From UBA2767 sp965228625 (GTDB lineage: Bacteria; Pseudomonadota; Alphaproteobacteria; Rhizobiales; Methyloligellaceae), in the NCBI GenBank assembly GCA_965228625.1, contig OZ245829.1, forward strand, positions 3,720,001-3,784,000: DNA of 64,000 nucleotides, given 5' to 3'. Shown here piece by piece: positions 8,806 through 17,562 of the stretch. Made by a program: the position numbers and the translations under genes. Each line of letters starts with the position of its first letter. Within the stretch, counting starts at the first letter, position 1. The notes under the pieces were generated by a model. That model saw nothing but the letters and a program-made list of their open reading frames with translations, did not search any database and was not told where the DNA came from.

Positions 8806-9429
8806 TCACAGTCCGGCGAAATTCTGCAGCATTTTCAGACCGACAAACTGGCTCTTTTCCGGATGAAATTGTGCGCCGAGAATGTTCTCTTTCACAAGCA
8901 TCGACGCAAATTTCTCCCCGTAGTCGGTCCAGGCCAGCACGTTGCCGTCATTTGCGCAGGATGCGTGATAGCTATGGACGAAGTAGACGTCCGACGATGG
9001 CGTCACCCCCTCGAGAAGCGGATGGGCGGAATCCCAGCGGATGGAGTTCCAGCCGATATGCGGGATCTTCAGGCCGTGTGCGGGATCGAAGGGACGGACT
9101 TCGGCCGGAATGAGGTCAAGCGCCTCGTGGGTGCCGTTCTCATAGGAGCGGGTGCAAAGCAGTTGCATGCCGAGGCAGACGCCAAGGATAGGCGTGCCCC
9201 GCGCGGCGCATTCCAGGATCGGCTCGACAAAGTGCTTCGCGTGCAACGTGCGCATTGCGGGTTCGATCGCGCCGACACCGGGCAGAACAATCCTGTCAGC
9301 CTTGCGCAGGTCCTCCGGATCATCGACCAGCTCCGGTTCATGCCCGATCTCCTCAACCGCATTGGCGAGCGACCGCAGATTGCCGACGCCATAGTCGACG
9401 ATTGCGATGCTGGACCGGCTTGTCGCCAT
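8806..9429 (-). CDS. HisH paralogue (glutamine amidotransferase subunit)
   Basis: A class I glutaminase, 207 aa. The nucleophile Cys lies in GVCLGMQLL and the His/Glu pair in AQFHPEKSQ, so glutamine hydrolysis should be intact. It releases ammonia for the HisF paralogue encoded 10 bases downstream and, through it, for the amidotransferase at 15161-16450. Its ATG overlaps the stop of the upstream synthase gene as TGATG, showing translational coupling. Its company, with no other his genes, argues for sugar amidination and not histidine synthesis. Confidence 0.85.
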   Translation of the reverse strand: MATSRSSIAIVDYGVGNLRSLANAVEEIGHEPELVDDPEDLRKADRIVLPGVGAIEPAMRTLHAKHFVEPILECAARGTPILGVCLGMQLLCTRSYENGTHEALDLIPAEVRPFDPAHGLKIPHIGWNSIRWDSAHPLLEGVTPSSDVYFVHSYHASCANDGNVLAWTDYGEKFASMLVKENILGAQFHPEKSQFVGLKMLQNFAGL

Positions 9430-10493
9430 CAGGCGAAGTCCTCCGGGGACAGGGCCTGCCCGGCCTTTACCGACCGGACCAGCCGCCGCCCGATATAGGC
9501 CTTTCCATCGACGACCGGGATGCCGTATCCCGGCCGGCGATAGTCGACGTCTTCGTCACCCAGGACCGCCCCTTCGGCAAGATCACGGGACGAGTAGAGG
9601 CTGCGCCGGTTCGCCAGTCTCTTTTGCCGTTCGTCCTCGTCGAGAATCCGACGGTTCCTGCCAATGGCGGCTTCGAGCTCGCGTATGGCTCTGACGAAAT
9701 CCTTTGCCTCATCCGGCTCAAGGGACATGACATGTTCGACACTGTCGGTCATGCGGTCTTCGGTCAGCGTCTTCTCGATCAGGTTCGCACCCAGCGCGAT
9801 TGCCGCGATATCCATCTCCCATCCAGGCGTGTGGTCGGAGAATGCGATCGGGTATTCGAACATCCGCCGCAGGGTCGGAATGATATGAAGATTGATCCCC
9901 TCCAGCCGGGCGGGATAGCCGGTCGGGCAATGATGAATGACGATGCTCTCGTTGCCGCAGCGCCGGATGATGTCGACCGCGGCTTCGACTTCGCCGATGG
10001 TGGCATGGCCGGTGTCGAGCTGCATGCATAGCCCCGTTTTTGCCGCATACTCGATCAGCGGGTGGTGGTTGATATCCGCTGAAGCGATCTTGATGGAGTG
10101 GGCGCCGATCTCCGAGACGAAATCCACCTCTTCCTCGAAGCCGACCGTGGCAAAGAAGGCAATGCCCGCCGCGTCCGCTTCGGCTTTCACCGCGCGCCAT
10201 TCCTCCCGGGAGAGCATCCGCCGCCGAAGGATATCAAGAAGAGGTTCTTTCTTCGTGCGCGTTGCGTCGGAGCCGCGCTCCTTCAGCACGCCGTAGGAAA
10301 TCTCGATTTCCGGGTCCGCAACCAGCCGGTCGGCGTCTATGATCTGGAACTTGATGGCATCGGCGCCCGCGTCGGCCGCCGCTCGCGTCAGAGCCTTCGC
10401 GGAATCAACTCCGTCATGCGTCGGGCCGGCCTCGAAAGTGACGAATATTGGACAGCCTTCGCCGACATCGCGGCCGGCCAGAGAAATGGGCAT
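9429..10493 (-). CDS. NeuB-family nonulosonic acid synthase paralogue
   Basis: 354 aa with the NeuB TIM barrel and a C-terminal SAF (antifreeze-like) domain from about 290. It keeps the two metal-binding histidines (IHHCPTGYPA and FSDHTPGWE) and the KFQ motif. It departs from typical NeuB/PseI elsewhere: AGPTHDG replaces the ANHNG signature and MQLDTGHATIG replaces the usual STGM segment. It therefore probably condenses PEP with a different hexose or acts on a modified precursor. It lies 242 bases after pseI, is translationally coupled to hisH, and is the second synthase in one operon. Exact substrate not known. Confidence 0.75.
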   Translation of the reverse strand: MPISLAGRDVGEGCPIFVTFEAGPTHDGVDSAKALTRAAADAGADAIKFQIIDADRLVADPEIEISYGVLKERGSDATRTKKEPLLDILRRRMLSREEWRAVKAEADAAGIAFFATVGFEEEVDFVSEIGAHSIKIASADINHHPLIEYAAKTGLCMQLDTGHATIGEVEAAVDIIRRCGNESIVIHHCPTGYPARLEGINLHIIPTLRRMFEYPIAFSDHTPGWEMDIAAIALGANLIEKTLTEDRMTDSVEHVMSLEPDEAKDFVRAIRELEAAIGRNRRILDEDERQKRLANRRSLYSSRDLAEGAVLGDEDVDYRRPGYGIPVVDGKAYIGRRLVRSVKAGQALSPEDFA

Positions 10494-10735
10494 GATAATC
10501 TGCTCGATAATGGAGGTTTGTCACTTGCTCGTGCCGCGGGTGTGGCAATCCCGGCCTCACCGCATGGCCGATTGTTACGACCTCATCGCGAATATTGAAG
10601 AATTGCCGGTTTGGTATATCGGCCTGTTCATGTGGCTGCAAGCGATACGCAGGGGCGGCAAAGGTCCTCCGACAACGACCGATGCCGGGCCTCGTATCAC
10701 CCGGGAATTTCGTGTGGACCGAGACGGCCGCATGC

Positions 10736-11797
10736 TCAATCGGGCTCGCCGCCCTCAACCATACCCCACTCCAGCGGTTCACCCCGGCGAATATCTCTCG
10801 ATGCCCGGCGACCCTTCAGATTGTCCAGGTAGCGCGGGTGAAGGCCGAAGCCCGGCCGGATCGACCGCAGATTGGATTCATCAAAGCAACCGCCCGCGGC
10901 GATATCGTCCACGGCATAAACGGACCTTCGGAAGCGCAGACTCTGCAACTCGGTGTCGCTGCGCGCATAATCGGGGAGACCGAGCGCGCTCCGTGCGTCG
11001 CGGCATGCACCGACGAGGGTCTTCAGTTCGTCCGGTTCCAGAGAAAACGCGGCGTCCGGCCCACCGTCATCACGGCTCAGCGTGACGTGCTTTTCGATGA
11101 TCGTCGCGCCGAGCGAAACCGCCGCGATGGCAGCCGTCACGCCGAGCGTGTGATCTGAAAGGCCCACCTCGACGCCGAAACGGTCCCTGAGGTCCTGGAT
11201 CGTCGTCAGATTGGCGTCGGCGATCGGCGCCGGATAGGCGGAAATGCAATGCAGGAGTGCCAACTGATCGCAGCCCGACCCGCGGGCGGCTTCCACGGCT
11301 TCCGAGATTTCGTCCGCGTTCGCCATACCGGTGGACATGATCATCGGTCGCCCCGTCTTCGCGATGTGCCGAATGAGAGGTATGTCGACCAGCTCGAAAG
11401 ACGCCACTTTGAATGCCGGCACACCAAGCTCGACAAGGAAATCGACGGCCTTCGGGTCAAAGGCCGAACTGAACACGATGAGCCCTTCCGTGCGCGCATG
11501 CCGGAACAGGGTTTCGTGCCAGTCCCACGGGGTGCTCGCCTGCTTGTACAGCTCGTAGAGTTTTTGGCCTTCCCACAACCCCGTCTCGATAACGAAGTCG
11601 TCCCTGTCGCAATCTATGGTCAGGCTGTCGGCGGTATATGTCTGCAGCTTGACGGCGTCCGCTCCGGCCGCGGCGGCCGCATCGACAATCGCAATCGCGC
11701 GATCCAGATCATTGTTGTGATTTGCCGAAAGCTCGGCAATCACAAAGGGCGGGTGATCAGGGCCGATCTTGCGGCCGTCAATCTCGAAGCTACTCAT
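10736..11797 (-). CDS. pseI: PseI, pseudaminic acid synthase
   Basis: 353 aa. It condenses phosphoenolpyruvate with 2,4-diacetamido-2,4,6-trideoxy-L-altrose to give pseudaminic acid. Recognised by AELSANHNND, KLQTYTADSLT, the TPWDWH segment, MIMSTGMA, metal histidines in LLHCISAYPAP and GLSDHTLG, and a C-terminal SAF domain with RRSVYAVDDI. Family-typical length. Its start overlaps the end of the pseG-pseH fusion by 8 bases, so the product and substrate enzymes are translated together. It is much closer to characterised PseI than the neighbouring second synthase. Confidence 0.88.
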   Translation of the reverse strand: MSSFEIDGRKIGPDHPPFVIAELSANHNNDLDRAIAIVDAAAAAGADAVKLQTYTADSLTIDCDRDDFVIETGLWEGQKLYELYKQASTPWDWHETLFRHARTEGLIVFSSAFDPKAVDFLVELGVPAFKVASFELVDIPLIRHIAKTGRPMIMSTGMANADEISEAVEAARGSGCDQLALLHCISAYPAPIADANLTTIQDLRDRFGVEVGLSDHTLGVTAAIAAVSLGATIIEKHVTLSRDDGGPDAAFSLEPDELKTLVGACRDARSALGLPDYARSDTELQSLRFRRSVYAVDDIAAGGCFDESNLRSIRPGFGLHPRYLDNLKGRRASRDIRRGEPLEWGMVEGGEPD

Positions 11798-13292
11798 TCG
11801 CGGCCTCTATCCTCTTTTCCTCAAATGCGTCAATCGCCGCGCGCTTCAGCAATGCGCCATTGTCGGAAACATAACCCGCAGACCGGAACAATTGCAGCGA
11901 GCGATCATTGCCCGGCAACACCGTCGCCTGGATGTCGGCAAACGGCATGAGCGAGGACGCGGCGCGAAGGGCGGCTGACGCGATACCTTTTCCGAAAAAG
12001 CCCGGATGCAGAAATATCGAGACTTCATAGATCGGGCGGGTGGCTCGATGCCGCAGATAGTCCAGGCGTACAACGCCGCAGGCCGCGTCCTCGACCTCGA
12101 TGACCGAAAAGACCGTGCAGGGATCTGCGATTTTTTTCGAGAACCAGTCGACGTGTTCGTCCCATGCCGGCGGAACCGGGTTTCTCGCGTGGGCGCGGGT
12201 TTCCGGCAACTGCTGCCAGTCGTAGATCATTCGGCAATCGTCATCTGCCGCCGGTCTGAGACGCACGGGCTGGCCGGCGTGGCTGCGCTCGGGCAGCAGT
12301 TCGCCCGCGCAGCGGAATGCCCCCAACCCGTCGCACAGGCGAAAGGCGTTCAAGGACATGGTGCGGCTGCGCTCGGGTTTTGCCCCGAGCGCCTCCAATT
12401 CCCGCAACGTTCGCTGGACGATATCAGCCGTATCGTGCGAGCCCGCCAGTATGGCGGCGCCGTGGTGCTGCAACTGTTCTGCATTAGGTACCTGATTGTC
12501 GGCCACAATGATAATCAGCGATGGCGCGCCAAGGGTACAGCGCTCGAAACTGCTGCTGCCCGCGTTTCCGATCGTGACGTCCGCGCGCAGCATCTCCTCC
12601 GCCATCTGGGTATCGCTTGCATTCAGGACGAGGCGAAGGCTTTCCCGACTGGTATCGGCCCGATCGCGGAGCGCAGCAAAACTGGACGACAGCTCCGACA
12701 GCGCGACGGATACGCGGTAGCCGTTTGACAAAAGCTCAGGCACGAGGCGTGGCAGGAGGCCGCTTGCGTCCGTGCCTCCCAGACAAACGAATACCTCGGA
12801 GACCGCGGTGTCGCGCGAGCGCTTTGCGGCTTTCGCGCGTCGTTCGGCAAAGGCCGGCCTCAACAGCGCATACGCTGAACCCGTCAGGTGCCTCGCATCG
12901 CTTGTCGCGTTTTCCGCCGGTCCAAAAATTGGGTGCAGGGCGACGTCCGCATCGTCGGGACACATCTGGAGGTCGTCGCAGATCCAGACTTCCCGGAGGC
13001 CGGTTTTGCGAAGTCTTGCCAGGACATCTTTATCGGGCGCGTAGCCGTCCACGACAAAAGAGCCTGCGGAGTTCGCTGCGGTCTCCAGCGCCCGGGTCTC
13101 GGGGAGAACGAGGGAGTAGAGCGACGACACGAACGCGGGTAGGGGACTGTCAGCCTGTTCGATCAGGGTTGTCTTTGCGCCGCGCAGCCGGCACGCCAGC
13201 GACAACGCCGCCGAGCGCACGACATGACCAAGCCCCGTCTCCCGGCCGTACTGTGCGTAAAACAGCATTTGCTCGACGGGCGCGCGCGGCAT
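11790..13292 (-). CDS. PseG-PseH fusion: UDP-sugar hydrolase plus GNAT N-acetyltransferase
   Basis: 500 aa, about 150 longer than PseG alone. Residues 1-330 are a PseG-type UDP-2,4-diacetamido-2,4,6-trideoxy-L-altrose hydrolase: the GLGHVVRS motif carries the catalytic His (H23), with FVCLGGTDA near 168-176 and IGNAGSSSFER near 241-251. Residues 343-486 are a GNAT domain with the acetyl-CoA loop HPGFFGKGIASAAL (429-442), matching PseH, the 4-N-acetyltransferase. The fusion supplies steps 3 and 4 of the pathway in one chain and completes the six-step set with PseB, C, I and F. It begins 3 bases after pseF. Confidence 0.87.
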   Translation of the reverse strand: MPRAPVEQMLFYAQYGRETGLGHVVRSAALSLACRLRGAKTTLIEQADSPLPAFVSSLYSLVLPETRALETAANSAGSFVVDGYAPDKDVLARLRKTGLREVWICDDLQMCPDDADVALHPIFGPAENATSDARHLTGSAYALLRPAFAERRAKAAKRSRDTAVSEVFVCLGGTDASGLLPRLVPELLSNGYRVSVALSELSSSFAALRDRADTSRESLRLVLNASDTQMAEEMLRADVTIGNAGSSSFERCTLGAPSLIIIVADNQVPNAEQLQHHGAAILAGSHDTADIVQRTLRELEALGAKPERSRTMSLNAFRLCDGLGAFRCAGELLPERSHAGQPVRLRPAADDDCRMIYDWQQLPETRAHARNPVPPAWDEHVDWFSKKIADPCTVFSVIEVEDAACGVVRLDYLRHRATRPIYEVSIFLHPGFFGKGIASAALRAASSLMPFADIQATVLPGNDRSLQLFRSAGYVSDNGALLKRAAIDAFEEKRIEAANE

Positions 13293-13295
13293 TGC

Positions 13296-14009
13296 TCAAT
13301 CCTGACGGCGTTTCGAACGTTTCAGGTAGATTGACGCCTCCTCGAGATCTTCCGGCGTGTCGATGTCGAACGAGCGCCAGCGGGGCATCCGGTACGGGAC
13401 GAGCGGTGGCTCGAGGTAGGATTTGACCTCGCGGAAACGCTCGACGTCGAGGACATGAATTGCCCCGTTTGGTCGATATGCCGTAGGCAGTTCCTGAGAC
13501 TTGCGGCCGAAATACTCCGGAAACGCCGGCTTCACCGTGTCGTTTTCTCCATCGACCAGCGCGGCGAAGGGCGTATGCGCGAACTCGGAAACGCTCATCA
13601 CGAAATTGGGCCGGACCCGTGAATGAATTTGCAGGGCTGCGCGGATATCATCCGGCGTTCGAAAGGGCGCCGTCGGCGGAAGGATGAGAAGCGTGTCAAA
13701 TCGCTCTCCCTTGCCTTCAAGCTGGTCCAGCACGTGCAGCGCAACCTCGACGATACCGGCGGGATCACGGGCAAGCGCCTCGGGCCGCTCAAGTGCCAGA
13801 TCCGCGCCGCCTTTTCCTGCGCAATCCAGCACGACCGGGTCCTCGCTCGAAACGACCACGAGATCTGCCACACCGGCCTGAAGGACGGCGTCAAGTGTCC
13901 AGTGCAGCAGGGGCTTGCCGTCGAGCTCCGCAACGTTCTTGCGTGGAAAGCGCGTTGAGCCTCCCTTGGCCGGGACAAGGGCGACAATTCGTTGATCTCC
14001 AGTTTTCAT
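13296..14009 (-). CDS. pseF: PseF, CMP-nonulosonic acid (pseudaminic) cytidylyltransferase
   Basis: 237 aa. It activates the nonulosonic acid with CTP to the CMP donor used by transferases. The nucleotide-binding start VALVPAKGGSTRFPRKN, followed by GKPLLHWTLDA and VVVSSED, is characteristic of the NeuA/PseF cytidylyltransferase family; FSD/LPPTAPFRT-like sequence (LILPPTAPFR) follows in the middle. ATG start overlaps the upstream oxidoreductase stop (ATGA). Assignment to pseudaminic and not legionaminic acid rests on the neighbouring PseB, C, G, H and I. Confidence 0.82.
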   Translation of the reverse strand: MKTGDQRIVALVPAKGGSTRFPRKNVAELDGKPLLHWTLDAVLQAGVADLVVVSSEDPVVLDCAGKGGADLALERPEALARDPAGIVEVALHVLDQLEGKGERFDTLLILPPTAPFRTPDDIRAALQIHSRVRPNFVMSVSEFAHTPFAALVDGENDTVKPAFPEYFGRKSQELPTAYRPNGAIHVLDVERFREVKSYLEPPLVPYRMPRWRSFDIDTPEDLEEASIYLKRSKRRQD

Positions 14010-15088
14010 GCGACGAGACCGTTTGCTCTACCGGTCACCGAAAGGTCCTTGTCGATATTGTCGAGCGAGACGCGCCGCCCGTCCTCGAAGTGTGACTGTG
14101 CGAAGGCGAACAGTATGCCATGTTGCTCCAGGATGCGATCGAACACGCGGTTGTCACGGCCGCCTGACAGCACCTCGTCTCTGAGGTGCTCGAACGCCAA
14201 AAGCCGACCGCTCTTCATGCTTTCGTCGTGATCAAAACGCCAGTTGTCCAGAGGACGGCAGTCACGGGCGAGCCCGAAGTCGCGCGCCAGCGTCCACTCG
14301 CCATCGCCGACAACGGAAATCCCGCCAGTGGTTCCGGCGACGTCTACGCCGAGGCCGGGCTCGGGTACAATCGTTCCGACAACGCCGTTGTCGAACATCA
14401 CCACGCCTGACAGGACCACAGGGTCTGAGTCGATGATGTGGCTGCCGCGAATGGAGTTCTGCTCACATTCAAGGCTCGCCTGCACCCACGCAACCGGCGG
14501 GTCCCCCGCCAGAAAACACATCAGGTCAACGGAATGAGGATGGGTCCAAAGCAATCCGCCGCGGCCGAAACGGACGGTTATGCTGCGGAGCTCTCCGATT
14601 GCGCCGTCCCGAATGCGATCTCGCAGTTTCGAGAAGACCGGCATATAGCGCCGCAGCGCGCCATACGTGAATGCCGTCCCCGCCGTTTTCATCGGTCGGA
14701 TCGTGTCCTCGGTCTGCGCCATTGAGAACGCAAGCGGCTTTTCGCTGTGAATGCCCCGAACGTTCGCGCCCACGGCTTGGCGGATCACGTGCTCCCGAGC
14801 GTCGGTCCTGGTCGCGATCGACAGGATATCGATCTGCACGGCCTCCAGCATTTCCTTCACGTCGGAATACGAGCCGATGTCGCCATGCTGCCCGGCTGCA
14901 CGCCTGGCCGCATCGGCGTCGGTGTCACAACACGCCACGAGCTCCATCCCGTCGCACTGGGCGAGGGCATCGGCATGGTTGAGCGGAAGCCAATTCGGCC
15001 CGAGGCGCGCCGCGAGTTCCGGACGTGTGAAAGCACCGATGCGGCCACAGCCGACAAGCGCGGCTCTTAGGTGTGGGGCCGCCGCCAT
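14006..15088 (-). CDS. Gfo/Idh/MocA-family oxidoreductase
   Basis: About 360 aa from ATG 15088; a GTG lies directly before it. The N-terminal Rossmann fold has ALVGCGRIG near 9-18, and the catalytic-lysine motif is SEKPLAFS. This family oxidises or reduces ring hydroxyls of sugars. In nonulosonic-acid loci of Campylobacter and others such an enzyme often sits beside synthase, cytidylyltransferase and amidotransferase genes. Here it lies between the WbpG-type gene and pseF, coupled to pseF by ATGA. It may prepare the precursor for the diverged second synthase or alter the CMP-sugar. Substrate unproven. Confidence 0.72.
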   Translation of the reverse strand: MAAAPHLRAALVGCGRIGAFTRPELAARLGPNWLPLNHADALAQCDGMELVACCDTDADAARRAAGQHGDIGSYSDVKEMLEAVQIDILSIATRTDAREHVIRQAVGANVRGIHSEKPLAFSMAQTEDTIRPMKTAGTAFTYGALRRYMPVFSKLRDRIRDGAIGELRSITVRFGRGGLLWTHPHSVDLMCFLAGDPPVAWVQASLECEQNSIRGSHIIDSDPVVLSGVVMFDNGVVGTIVPEPGLGVDVAGTTGGISVVGDGEWTLARDFGLARDCRPLDNWRFDHDESMKSGRLLAFEHLRDEVLSGGRDNRVFDRILEQHGILFAFAQSHFEDGRRVSLDNIDKDLSVTGRANGLVA

Positions 15089-15160
15089 CACCCCGTTGGA
15101 TCCTTCAAGGCGTGGCGCGCGTTCATGATCATCCGACCATCGAAAACATTTGGGCGGCGC

Positions 15161-16450
15161 TCAGATGGCGCGGAAAGCTGGCGCCCGTTCATCCAGCGCA
15201 TGTTCGCCTGTGGCCTCCGGGGGGCGCGAGGAATTGAAGTAAAGATGCCTGTTGGCTTCGCTAAAGGTGCGATCGTTGTCCTGCGCCACGCGCACCTTCG
15301 CCTCTGCATCCCCGATTTCGTGCCGCCAAACGGCGTCGTTGGCTTCCCAACCGCCGTTGCGTTTCTCCCAGATCTGCGTGTCGCGCATTGGCTCGACGAA
15401 AGCATAGAATTCCTGCTTCGTTATACCGAGAAAGTCGCAATAGAACTCCAGCGTCGACGGTTCGTTGGCGTCGTACTCCTTGACGAGTTGGAGACCCTCC
15501 TCACGGGTCATGCGTCCGTGGCGAATCTCCGTGCTGGCGTCATCGGTGGCACGTCCATAACCGAATTTCAGATATTTCAGGTAGTCATGCACGTCATTGG
15601 CATGGTCTTCGATCTTTGAGAACAGGTTGAACGTGCGCTCGCGCTTGTACGAGACGCAACCGAAATCCCACTCCTTGATCATGGCCTCGCACTGCGCCTT
15701 CGCGTTCCACGGAAAGAAGTTGGAAAGATAGATGCCTCGGATCCCGCAGCGCCCGATATCCTCGTCATCCGGATAGACATATGGCCGGATGTCCGCTTCG
15801 GTGATGTCGCCTTTTCCGATCAGATCGCTCGGCTCATAACCGCGCATGTCGTGCTCTTTGCGAGTCCATTTCGTGAACTCGACAAAGTCTTCGAGCGTCA
15901 CGATCCCGGTCAGCTCGGCGAACCCGTGCTCACCCCAAATGACGAGCGGGATGTTGTAGTTGACCGAAACCTGAAACGGCAGCGTGCGAATGCCTGCGTG
16001 ATAGTGCCAAGTCAGGTCGCCGACAGTCTCCAGCATGTATCGCGAAATCCGCCGGACGGAATCGAGACCGGCAGAGTAGCGCACGAGGTCGCAACCGGAC
16101 TTGGCGACGAGGTTTTCCAGATTGCGGTTGCCGGCAGGCGCATTGAAGGCATGATTGAAGGTCACGAGCAGCGGGTTGAGGCCATATACCTTCTTGATAA
16201 GCCAAACCTGGTAATGGGAATCCTTGCCGCCACTGACGGGAATGATGCAATCGTGGGAGTTTCCGAGCCTCTTTCGCATCTTTCTGGCTTCATCCAGAAT
16301 CTGCTCGAATATCTCCTTGCGCTCGTCCCAGTCGACCTCGAGTTGCGCGCGGCTTTCATTGTACCGGCAGCCGCTGCACACGCCTTCGTCATCGAAAATG
16401 ATCGTCGGCTTGGCGTTCTCCGGATAAAGGCAGCGCTTGCAGTAATTCAC
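15161..16450 (-). CDS. N-acetyl sugar amidotransferase (PseA/WbpG type)
   Basis: 429 aa. An ATP-pyrophosphatase (PP-loop) enzyme with SGGKDS at 73-78 and a four-cysteine zinc-like knuckle, C4, C7, C25 and C28, at the N terminus. The family converts an N-acetyl group to acetamidino with ammonia from a HisH/HisF pair, giving for example Pse5Ac7Am in Campylobacter (PseA) or the amidino-ManNAc3NA uronate in Pseudomonas (WbpG). GTG start with AGAGG eight bases upstream. First gene of the operon read from 16450 to 5402. The C-terminal 50 residues extend beyond the conserved part. Confidence 0.82.
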   Translation of the reverse strand: MNYCKRCLYPENAKPTIIFDDEGVCSGCRYNESRAQLEVDWDERKEIFEQILDEARKMRKRLGNSHDCIIPVSGGKDSHYQVWLIKKVYGLNPLLVTFNHAFNAPAGNRNLENLVAKSGCDLVRYSAGLDSVRRISRYMLETVGDLTWHYHAGIRTLPFQVSVNYNIPLVIWGEHGFAELTGIVTLEDFVEFTKWTRKEHDMRGYEPSDLIGKGDITEADIRPYVYPDDEDIGRCGIRGIYLSNFFPWNAKAQCEAMIKEWDFGCVSYKRERTFNLFSKIEDHANDVHDYLKYLKFGYGRATDDASTEIRHGRMTREEGLQLVKEYDANEPSTLEFYCDFLGITKQEFYAFVEPMRDTQIWEKRNGGWEANDAVWRHEIGDAEAKVRVAQDNDRTFSEANRHLYFNSSRPPEATGEHALDERAPAFRAI

Positions 16451-16584
16451 TTGAAGGACCTCTCACTCAGCATATGGGGTGGTCTAGTTAGGCCAACTTT
16501 CAGTGTCAACAGCCCAAAGGCGCCACACACGTCAAGTCGCTGCGGCCGTCACTGAATCAGAGGCAAATGCCACAAAAAGACTTG

Positions 16585-17562
16585 CTAGATTGATTGATCG
16601 CGGGCTCTTCGAAACAGTGCACTGGCCTCAGAGAACAGCGCTGAGCCTTTCAGTTCTTCCCGGATTGCAGCACCCTTTCCAATTACTGAGGGATCGGGAG
16701 CGCCTTTCTCGGACTTGACGTGCGAAGAGTTCGCTTGAAGAAGCACGCCATTGGTTGTCGTCGTCTCGAAACAAGGATGGTAACTGATGCCTATGGTGTC
16801 ACATATAGCTGCGATTTTTTGGGTTGAGTTCTTTACGAAATCGTCAAACTCGAGAAGGAGCATTCGATCAGCGTTTTTGCCGTCATAAACTTCAAAATAT
16901 AGATTTAATATATCTATATATTCTTTTATGTAATCTTCTGTATTTTCCAAATTTTTCGGTCTATTTGATTTATCCAAATGAGAAATAGAAGCGATCCAGT
17001 CTTCCGGCGATCTTGCTAGGAATAGTGAATATCCATCTGGAAATGTGCTAAAAAACTGGATGAATGTCTTTTTAACATTTAAGTGCGACCAGATCGTAGT
17101 GTGTAGCAACTGAAATTTTTTTTGCCCATATAGAGATTGATAATTTCGCCAAGCATTGAATCTTGCCGTACTTGCAGCATTTATCAATTCGCGGCCATTT
17201 TTAAATTTAAAGCATCGAAAAATTGATTTATACAAATTCTGATCAAAGTATACTGGAACGATAGACTGTATTTGGTTCGACGCGACTTTTTGCCAGCCAA
17301 CCACGTGATATTGCTGCAGGCTGAAATGATCGAATATTTTCTGTACGTTTTTTGTATTTGTGCTCTGTGGCCACCGGATCGGCATGGGACGGGGGTGCAC
17401 GTGCATTTCCGGATGCCCGTCAAAAAGCCGCAATGTCATGGTGCCGCCACACCGCGCCATTTGGTTGAGCCAAATCATCGGCTGATCGACGGGGACGACC
17501 CAATCCTCGACAACACTATTCTGGGATTGAGACAGGAGTCGTCCCAAAAGACGTCTGATCAT
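16585..17562 (-). CDS. Sulfotransferase-like protein, AT-rich
   Basis: 325 aa from the ATG at 17562 (MIRRLLGRLLSQ); longer in-frame starts add 42 residues of low-complexity Ser/Arg sequence and look spurious. QMARCGGTMTLRLFDGHPEM near 33-52 fits the 5'-phosphosulfate loop of PAPS sulfotransferases, and LFLARSPEDWIASISHL near 190-206 fits the 3'-phosphate motif. Probable role: sulfation of a sugar hydroxyl on the surface glycan. The central part (about 16850-17340) is far more AT-rich than flanking genes, a sign of transfer. It is read in the same direction as the pse operon, upstream of it, with a 134-base gap. Confidence 0.62.
   Translation of the reverse strand: MIRRLLGRLLSQSQNSVVEDWVVPVDQPMIWLNQMARCGGTMTLRLFDGHPEMHVHPRPMPIRWPQSTNTKNVQKIFDHFSLQQYHVVGWQKVASNQIQSIVPVYFDQNLYKSIFRCFKFKNGRELINAASTARFNAWRNYQSLYGQKKFQLLHTTIWSHLNVKKTFIQFFSTFPDGYSLFLARSPEDWIASISHLDKSNRPKNLENTEDYIKEYIDILNLYFEVYDGKNADRMLLLEFDDFVKNSTQKIAAICDTIGISYHPCFETTTTNGVLLQANSSHVKSEKGAPDPSVIGKGAAIREELKGSALFSEASALFRRARDQSI

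Noticed and set aside
7995..9429. Interpretation as histidine biosynthesis genes hisF and hisH
   Set aside because: The HisF catalytic Asp is missing, no other his genes are nearby, and the WbpG-type partner gene is in the same operon.
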